This document shows, piece by piece, positions 56,741 to 64,000 of a stretch of DNA of 64,000 nt. The position numbers were made by a program, and so were the translations under genes. Source of the stretch: Verpa conica (taxonomy: Eukaryota; Ascomycota; Pezizomycetes; Pezizales; Morchellaceae); NCBI GenBank assembly GCA_033030425.1, contig JAUFSD010000001.1:1674001-1738000 (forward strand). Reading direction: 5' to 3'. The notes beneath the pieces are model-generated. The model was given only the letters and a program-made list of their open reading frames with translations, ran no database searches and had not been told where the DNA came from. How positions within the stretch are numbered: position 1 is the stretch's first letter; every line of letters begins with the position of its first letter.

Positions 56741-59700
56741 ATGCGTACAGGAAGCGCATTCTCTCTCTTGGGGCTTTCTGCCCTTATGCTACAGGGTGTC
56801 TCGGCAGGAAAGGTATGGAGATGATTTCTTGGCTAGTGATTTTGAATGGCACGCTAAAACATATTCTCAATTTAGGGTTGGCGTGATCAAGACGCATACT
56901 CTTGCCCCTCAAACACCAAGAACGATTGTACAACAGCTGAGAGCAGTGGCTTCGACTGGAGTGACCTGGACGAAGGCTCCTTTGATAGCTACAATGATTA
57001 CAACTTCAAGGGTTGGAGCTGCGCTAGTAAACTTGGGAAGCGAAATCTTGAGGGACGGTCATTCAATGTTAGTAGTTCTCTGCTTAATCATGGTTCCGTT
57101 GATATCAAGGCTAATGATTCTTCAGAACAAATGCATTGAGTCGGACTTGAGCAGCAGTAGCTTCAGCAATGAAATCAGCTGTGACAAGTCTTTCTCTATT
57201 GGGGAACTTGATATCTCAGTTGACGAAGAGGTCGATGTCGAATTCCACTATGGGATGGAGGATGGCTCTACTTGCAAGCAGACAAAGAGGTGTGGAACTG
57301 ACGGTACTACTGTCACCAATGACCAGTGTGGTGGAGCAAAGACCGTCAAGGTCAAGCTTCCTACCAACAGTAACAAGAAGTCATGCAAGCTCGGAGTTCA
57401 CAAGGTCAAGTTCGAGTGCGGCACCACCACCACCAGCGTCCCGGTCCCTACTACAACAATTCCTACCGCTGTCAGCTCTACTCACGCCGTGACTACCACT
57501 TCTGGTAAGGTGAAGCCTACTGATACCACTGCTTCAGTCAAGACTTCAGTCAAGACCACCTCAGTCAAGACTACCTCAGTCAAGTCTACATCAGTCAAGT
57601 CCACATCAGTCAAGTCCACATCAGTCAAGTCCACTACCACTGCTCCCAGCGAGACATGTACTATCCCCAGCAATTGTACTGGCAAGTCCTGCACTATGCC
57701 CGCTGGTTGTACTACTACTACCGCTTCTATCCCAGCTACTGAGACCTGCACTATCCCAAGTGACTGCACTGGTGAAACTTGCACTATGCCCCCAGGCTGC
57801 CCTTCGACTACCACCACCTCTGTCTCGGCCTCTGAGACTTGCACCGTTCCTAGCGATTGCGAAGGAGACTCTTGCACTATGCCCGCCGGTTGCACAACTC
57901 CCCCGACTGGCGGCATCGTTGTGACCTCGCTCACTTCTACAGCAGTGGCTTCCACTACTACTAGCCCATCAGAGACTTGCACTGTTCCCAGCGACTGCTC
58001 CGGCGAGACCTGCACTATGCCTGCTGATTGCACTTCAACTACCGGCCAGGTTAAGCCGACTGATACTACTTCTTCCATCGGTTCTACCACTACTTCTCCA
58101 TCTGAGACTTGCACTATCCCTAGCGACTGCGCTGGAGAAACTTGCACTATGCCCGCAGGTTGTACCGCGACTACTGGTGGTGTCAAGCCGACTGATACTA
58201 CTTCTTCAATTGATTCTACCACCACCACTGCTCCATCAGAGACTTGCACTATTCCTAGCGACTGCACTGGCGAAACCTGCACCATGCCTGCTGGCTGCAC
58301 AACTCCCCCTACTGGCGGCATTGTTGTCACTTCAACCACTTCCTCTGCTATCACTGCCACCACTACCGGTCCTTCAGAAACTTGCACTGTTCCCAGCGAT
58401 TGCAGTGGTGATGCCTGCACAATGCCTGCTGGTTGTACTTCGACGACTGGTGAGGTTAAGCCAACTGAGATTACATCTTCCATTCAAGCTACTACATCTG
58501 CTTCTGAGACTTGCACTATTCCCAGCGATTGCACTGGCGAGACCTGTACCATGCCTGCTGGCTGCACAACTCCCCCCACTGGTGGTGTTGTAGTGACTTC
58601 AATTACCTCTACTGCTGAAACCCCAGTCTCTACCTCTCCATCTGAGACCTGCACAATCCCCAGTGATTGCACCGGTGAAACTTGCACTATGCCTGTTGGC
58701 TGCCCTGAGACTGCTACTTTCCCAGCCGTAGAGACTACTCCTGTCGGTACCTCCACCACTGGTCATGTTAAGCCAACTGATACTACCTCTTCCGCTGGTG
58801 TTACTACTACTTCTGCTTCAGAGACTTGCACGGTCCCTAGTGACTGCAGTGGAGCGGATTGCACTATGCCTGCCGGTTGCCCTGAGACTGCTACTGTCCC
58901 AGCCGGAGAGACCACTCCTGTCGGTGCCTCCACCACTGGTGGTGTTAAGCCAACTGGTACTACTTCTTCTGCTGGTGTTACTACAACTTCTCCCTCAGAG
59001 ACTTGCACAATCCCTAGTGACTGCAGTGGAGCAGATTGTACCATGCCCGCTGGCTGCCCTGAGACTGCTACTGTCCCAGCCGGAGAGACTACTCCTGTCG
59101 GTGCCTCTACCACTGGTCATGTTAAGCCAACTGATACTACCTCTTCTGCTGGCGTTACTACCACTTCTGCTGGCGTTACTACCACTTCTGCTTCAGAGAC
59201 TTGCACAGTCCCCAGTGACTGCAGTGGAGCGGATTGTACTATGCCTGCCGGTTGCCCTGAGACTGCTACTGTTCCTGCCGGAGAGACCACTCCTGTCGGT
59301 GCCTCTACCACTGGTGGTGTTAAGCCAACTGGTACTACTTCTTCAGCTGGTGTTATTACCACCTCTCCTTCAGAAACTTGCACAATCCCCAGCGACTGCA
59401 CCGGAGAGACCTGTACCATGCCCGCCGGTTGCCCTTCAACCACTACTACTTCTGTCCCGGCTTCGGAGACCTGCACTGTCCCGGCTGACTGCACTGGAGA
59501 TGCTTGCACTATGCCCGCTGGCTGCCCTTCAACCACTACCGTTTCTATCCCGGCTTCAGAGACTTGCACTATCCCAGTTGACTGCACTGGGGACTCTTGC
59601 ACTATGCCCGCTGGCTGCACCGCTACCACTACCCCTGTTGGAACTGCCCCAGCGACTGGTACTGATAGTGTTCCCGCAACAACTACTAGCGCAACTTCTA

Positions 59701-60707
59701 CTCCTGTTACCGGTGTTCCAGGTGTCACCTCCACTGGTAGCTCAAAGGATCTCGTCGGAAGTACCACTGTTGCCTCTTCTGGAAGCTCCAAGATTGATGC
59801 CATCGAGTCAATCCCACCGTCTTCAACCACTGCCGGCGTTCCCGAAGTCACCATGCCAGCCACCGAGTGCCCTGATACCCTCCCCAAGTGTCTTAAGACC
59901 TGGATCTTCATCACCAGCTGCACTGATACCGCTGACCCAACCTGCTACTGCCCTGAAGAGGAATTTGTTAACAAGGTCGTTGACTGTCTTTCGTCTTGGT
60001 CTGCGGATGATGATGAAGTTGCCAACTCTGTCGAGTACTTCTTGGGTCTTTGCTCTCCGTACATTAATGAGAACCCGGCTATTGTTACTGCAATTCCTTC
60101 GACTATCACCCTTCCGACTCCGTCTTCCAATGTTCCAGCAGTCACTATCACCCAGACAATTACCACTGTTGTCCCCTGTGAGCCAACCACCATCACCAGT
60201 GGCTCTGCATCCGGAACCGTTGTCTCTCTTACTACTTCTACAACTACCCAGACCCTCACTATCCCACAGGTTACCTTGGTTGTCACTGCCACAGATGCAA
60301 CCCTCGTTTATCCTTCATCTGAGATCGATGCTATTGCTACCACTTCTGCACCAGCTACAGCTACAGCCATCCCCTCTGAGGTTCCTGCGTTGACCACGGC
60401 TACTGAATCCACAACTGCTCCTGTAGTAGCTACCACCCCTGCAGTAACAACTCCTGCAGTGACAACTCCTGCAGTGACAACTCCTGCGGTGACTAATGTT
60501 CCTGGAGCCTCTACTATTGCGGGTGTCCCGACAACTTTGGTTACTTACCCTGCTGGATCTGCCGCCAATGCTACCAGTGGCGCTGCCAACTCTAGCCTCC
60601 CGGTTTCTACTGGCGTTCCATTATTCGAGGGCGCTGCTTCTGGAATCGTTCCGGCTACCTTTGTCGCCATTGTGGGAGCTTTCGCTGTTGTCATGCTCCA
60701 GTTGTAG
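56741..60707 (+). CDS. GPI-anchored repeat-rich cell-wall protein with CFEM-like domain
   Basis: Exons are 56741-56812, 56876-57067 and 57126-60707, giving 1281 aa. The start begins a signal peptide (FSLLGLSALMLQGVSA, about residues 6-21). A Cys-bearing globular region follows (about 25-195), then Thr/Ser/Val-rich sequence. At 57651-59618 are 15 copies of a motif of the type ETCT-(I/V)-PSDC-xGxx-CTMPAGC, each with four Cys and joined by Thr-rich linkers that carry many O-glycosylation sites. A CFEM-like domain follows (nt about 59864-60053) with spacing CPDTLPKC...C...CYC...C...C. Only seven Cys are visible where CFEM normally has eight. The end is Ala/Ser/Thr-rich and closes with a small-residue omega site and a hydrophobic tail (IVPATFVAIVGAFAVVMLQL), a GPI signal. 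Cell-wall attachment is expected; adhesion or ligand binding is an inference. Confidence 0.88.
57534..57635 (+). repeat. 15-bp tandem repeat, TCAGTCAAG(A/T)CYAC(C/A)
   Basis: About seven 15-bp units code for Ser-Val-Lys-(Thr/Ser)-Thr inside the cell-wall gene. Units differ by one or two bases, so the copy number may vary between strains. Confidence 0.85.
57651..59618 (+). repeat. 15 four-cysteine coding repeats in the cell-wall gene
   Basis: Fifteen copies of a 20-residue motif with Cys at fixed places, separated by linkers of 15-45 residues. Copies nine to twelve also share the linker (ETTPVG...STTG-VKPT), so they form a longer nested repeat unit of about 65 residues. Copies 10-12 are nearly identical at DNA level, which suggests recent duplication. 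Confidence 0.9.
60438..60494 (+). repeat. 15-bp tandem repeat coding Ala-Val-Thr-Thr-Pro
   Basis: Four near-identical units CCTGCAGTGACAACT lie in the stalk before the GPI signal of the cell-wall gene. Confidence 0.85.
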
Positions 60708-61903
60708 GACATGAGTAGTTTTTTTTTTATCTTTATATTTTTTGTTTTATATTATTATATTTCTTTTTTTTAGCGTATCAGGATATGGTGAAAGGGGAGA
60801 GGAGATTATGGGGGAAATGATAATGGGGACGGGATCTGGTTAATTTTGGTTTTGTTTATGGACAATGTTGGAAATGTCTATAGGGTCATTTCTGGTTTTT
60901 TTTTTTTGCATGCAAGTACGCACGCAGAGTGATAGTTTTAATTTTTCGGGTCATGTGAGATATAAAAAATATTACTTGGTTCCTCGAGAAACATGGGTAC
61001 TTTTCGATACTTGTGAATACATCTATAATAATTGGTAGCACAATAATTAGTGATATAGGAGGAATACCTTGTAGAGCTGAATAGAGTACTCGGTAATAAA
61101 ATTTCAGGTAAAAAAGGTCTGCAGATGCATGCATGCACGGCTAGAATCTCTTTACCCCTGTTTAGCTCAATCGCCCCCATCGGCTGTCAAGGTGTGGAGT
61201 TGATTGTTTCACGTTTCTGCAGCCCATCCCTTGAAACGAGTAACCTGGTCCGGGCCAGCCGTTCCCAACCAGCCGTTCCCGGCTTGCTCTCTCCCGTACC
61301 TTCCCGTGGGGTTCTCGATGATTGAAGGATGATGAGATACCTACATATGCACGAATCGTTCCTGCAGTTGCCACGCCTATCTACCCAAGCTGAGCCTCAG
61401 GGGGCTTTGTTCCTCAGCTCATCCCCGAGGACCAATTCATGGGTCGCCGCCTTAATGGGGCACGGTTACCAGGATGATCGAATACAAAGGAGACGTCAAA
61501 TCGGGGGATGTAAAGAGGCTCAGTACTGAAATAAGACATGAGACTGGAGGTTATTGGAGATGGCCTGTTGGAAGATATTTAGGCCATTGGTACAGGCGTT
61601 GATGAGTGATGACACTGATGAGTCCTCGGAAGGTCGCCAAGCAGACGCATGTGAATGTAAGACTCAGGGATTTTGCGGTAACCGAGGCGTACCGGTCGGG
61701 GAGCAAGAGCACCTTATCCGAGAGTTCCCCGCCGAGTCTCCAATAGATCCCGAATCCCGAATCCCGAGCCCCGTCCAAACACCTGGTAGTGATGATGTCA
61801 TACACCAACACCAGCGAATCTCATCAAAAGAACCCCTCACCAGTCGATCTATCTCCAAAACTATCAAGCCCTCAATAGAACTTAGTCACATAAACTCAAG
61901 ATA
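60708..61903. other. Gene-free spacer after the cell-wall gene
   Basis: T-rich 3' flank of the cell-wall gene, then mixed sequence. A frame from 61554 to 61904 starts at TTG and stops just over the ATG of the next gene; it has no domain and is probably leader sequence. No gene is supported. Confidence 0.5.
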
Positions 61904-62818
61904 ATGAAGCGTCTCCAATCTGCACCATGGAAGCCCCTCTTCCAGCACCATATCTCCACTATCACTCCCCCCATCTTCACCCTTGCAACAGTTTCCACAA
62001 CTACGAAAACCACGACAAACCCCGGGTTCCCACCCTCTGCAACCCCCACCCTCCCTCCTACGGCCACTCCGCGATGCAGAACAATGGTCTTCCGTGGCTT
62101 CCTCGCCTCAATTCCACCAAACCATCATAACCCCATCGAAAACCACAACCCTCGTAACGTATTCGAATCTGACGCTATAACTTTTACGACGGACTCCCGC
62201 ATGACAAAGACCGGGGAGATCATAACACCCCATTTACCTGGTGGTAATGCAGAGATTCAAACCGTCGGTGGGGGATACGTGGAGGCCATGTTCTGGATCA
62301 CAGGGGAGGGTCTGCAAAACCAATGGAGAGTTCGGGGTAAATGTTACCTGCTCGCAGAAGAGGACGTTGACGACACGGATGAGATTACCAAAGTTCTAAA
62401 AAAGCACTTGATCCCCACGGGAGAAGAAGGCGCCGAAAAGTGGACTTGGAAGAAGGAAGTTCAAACCCATTTTGGAAATTTAACCCCAGCGCTACGGGGA
62501 TCGTTTGCTAGTCCTCCTCCAGGAGTGCCTGTAGGGATTCCACTTTCGGAAATTTCGGAGAGTCAGTCAGGTGGGGGGGTAGCTCTAGCGAAGGGGAGTA
62601 AGATTCAGAATGATAATGTCATGGATAAAGAGGGCCTAGCGGCTATTGCGAGGAGAAATATGAGGGTTGGTGTTATTGTCCCGGAGGTTGTTGAGAGGGT
62701 AGATTTAGCGGAGGATGATGGAAAGGCGAGGAGGTGGGTCTACTGGAGGTCTGAAGATGAAGATAATGATAAGGGTAAGGCGATTAATGGGTGGGAGATG
62801 GTGGAGACATGGCCCTAG
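61904..62818 (+). CDS. PNPOx-like (Alr4036 family) FMN-binding protein
   Basis: A single exon of 304 aa. Its start Met precedes APWKPLFQHHIS, the family N-terminus (residues about 7-18). The split-barrel core shows TMVFRGFLASIP (about 60-71), NVFESDAITFTTDSRMTK (about 85-102), GGYVEAMFWITGEGLQNQWRVRG (about 123-145) and a C-terminal WVYWRSE...GWEMVETWP. These blocks match the fungal and cyanobacterial Alr4036-type pyridoxamine 5'-phosphate oxidase group, which bind FMN but mostly have no proven substrate. Residues about 215-250 form a Gly/Ser-rich insertion. No intron is needed and the frame has balanced coding composition. An N-terminal Thr/Pro-rich stretch (about 25-58) separates the start block from the barrel. 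A flavin oxidoreductase is likely, but true PNP oxidase activity is not implied. Confidence 0.82.
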   Translation: MKRLQSAPWKPLFQHHISTITPPIFTLATVSTTTKTTTNPGFPPSATPTLPPTATPRCRTMVFRGFLASIPPNHHNPIENHNPRNVFESDAITFTTDSRMTKTGEIITPHLPGGNAEIQTVGGGYVEAMFWITGEGLQNQWRVRGKCYLLAEEDVDDTDEITKVLKKHLIPTGEEGAEKWTWKKEVQTHFGNLTPALRGSFASPPPGVPVGIPLSEISESQSGGGVALAKGSKIQNDNVMDKEGLAAIARRNMRVGVIVPEVVERVDLAEDDGKARRWVYWRSEDEDNDKGKAINGWEMVETWP

Positions 62819-64000
62819 GGAGAATCATAGAACCTATTAGTCACATATTGCCCGACTTCTATGAGTGGGAAATACTAGAGCAGCGGTATTTCAGAATCAG
62901 ACCTTACAAAGGCAAATTTCAGTTTCTTTATTACAATGCCCCAGCTTCTACCATAGTCACTCTGTTGAACTGGGGGTCTTTGCTTTTCTATTACTAATTC
63001 CCCTTCATGTGGGAACCCTGCCGCCCCCCTCTCCTTTACTCACTGCACAATTAGTTTTAACGACTTTGGTTCATTTAGGACAAAGATATATCTGATGGTA
63101 AAATCACCTAGCGTAATATAAATACAAAGAGAAACAATCTCAGTATTTTACAGATTACAGAATAGGGCTTTTTGCTAAAGGCCTTTTTTCTAAGGTTAGA
63201 TTTGACAGATGCCAATGATCGTGAGAGGTTACATGATTTGAGTGACTATATTTCCCATGATAATTCACGCCCCAACAGCTTTTATATACAATCAAAAGTG
63301 ATGTCACGTCACGCAATTTAAACATGCACTATCACTCGACCAAGCCTTGGCTACATGTCTCTTATTTTTTATATCCCTTATCCCATTATACCTATACAGT
63401 CATTATGTCATGGCTGAAAGGTGCACTCGTCTAACACATACAAGAATAATCTAGCACAATTTAGCCCTCAGGATAACTCACATCACAATCTTCGGTATGT
63501 ACTCTAGGCTCCTCCTAAATTTCACTTTAAACATCTTACTATACTCAGTGGGACAAACAGTAGTTTTATTTTTCTCCCCTTTTTATAGTATCCTTTAACC
63601 GCTCTGTAAAGCTTCCCAAGAGCGATTGTATCACCCTGTGAGCTCATATAGAGCTTTCTAGTTGGTAATGTGTTTTCCGGCGAATTCAACGCCCGTTCTG
63701 ATATTTATCCCCTTTGTAAACTATCTCTCCTCAGGTAGACTATCACTATCCGTAAGTGCTAATAGAGTAAGGATAAGAAAACAGGAGTTGCGGCTCAAAT
63801 AAGGTTTTGAGCCTCACCCTTGGCAGATCATAAAATTGGCCGCGTTCAGAGGACAATCCCGCATTCGGACGGTATCCTGCAATGAGATTTTAAGCCCTAT
63901 ATTGCCCTGTGCTGCCATCTCGGAATCATCCCATAGCCATTCTTCATCTCAGACCTTCATCTAATCCAACTTGACCTTGATTTAATCTTTCATCTTCATC
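62819..64000. other. Gene-free end of window
   Basis: AT-rich 3' flank of the PNPOx-like gene and beyond. A few short frames of 60-80 codons directly downstream lack any domain. Nothing else was recognised, though a gene starting beyond the window edge could have its promoter here. Confidence 0.45.

Noticed and set aside
57482..58483. 333-codon minus-strand frame, Val-rich
   Set aside because: It is the antisense shadow of the cysteine repeats.
58765..60393. 542-codon Leu-rich plus-strand frame
   Set aside because: It is a +1 shadow of the Thr/Ser-rich repeat gene; poly-Leu arises from CTNCTN codon reading of Thr/Pro repeats.
61554..61904. 116-codon plus-strand frame before the PNPOx-like gene
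   Set aside because: It starts at TTG, has no domain, and ends over the next gene's ATG, so it is more likely leader sequence.

Overview
This window reads as nuclear DNA of a filamentous ascomycete (Pezizomycotina). Genes are split by short GT-AG introns, mostly 47-160 nt, with CTAAC/CTAAT-type branch sites. The protein families are fungal: a PPG1-type phosphatase, ACR3, a MARVEL membrane protein, a fungal bZIP, a GPI-anchored CFEM-like cell-wall protein, a kelch membrane protein and a fungal PAF-acetylhydrolase. The large AT-rich spaces between genes would suit a lineage with an expanded genome, but the sequence alone does not fix the genus. I support 16 protein-coding genes. I found no convincing tRNA, rRNA, CRISPR array or intact transposon. 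All exon models were read by eye from splice motifs and reading-frame continuity; each gives a multiple of three across its exons.

Layout: 1-12.4 kb is gene-free, AT-rich and low in complexity. At 12.4-14.6 kb is a nuclear protein with two ABP1/CENP-B-like helix-turn-helix units and a coiled coil. 14.6-18.4 kb is empty. At 18.4-20.0 kb is a secreted histidine acid phosphatase. 20.0-22.2 kb is an AT-rich, stop-filled stretch with one faint retrotransposon-like motif. From 22.2 to 37.9 kb lies the denser block: an APH-like pseudokinase (-), an unknown protein (-), tubulin-folding cofactor D (-), PPG1 (+, sharing a 111-bp promoter with cofactor D), a NADAR-domain protein (+), a four-helix MARVEL protein (+) and a bZIP factor (-). 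37.9-42.1 kb is gene-free.

From 42.1 to 53 kb comes a second dense block. It opens with a divergent arsenic-resistance pair, a Cdc25/rhodanese-type arsenate-reductase-like protein (-) and the arsenite exporter ACR3 (+). PAF-acetylhydrolase, the kelch membrane glycoprotein and a secreted CAP/PR-1 protein follow. 53-56.7 kb is another empty stretch. At 56.7-60.7 kb lies a 1281-residue cell-wall protein with 15 four-cysteine repeats, a CFEM-like domain and a GPI signal. A flavin-binding PNPOx-like protein at 61.9-62.8 kb ends the gene content.

The clearest functional unit is the arsenic pair: the rhodanese protein would reduce arsenate and ACR3 would export the arsenite. The cofactor D/PPG1 head-to-head pair is the tightest shared promoter. 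The items most worth a second look are the double Asp-to-Gly APH pseudokinase, the PPG1 stop-only last exon that restores the PP2A-type DYFL tail, the tandem-HTH protein, and the repeat architecture of the cell-wall protein.
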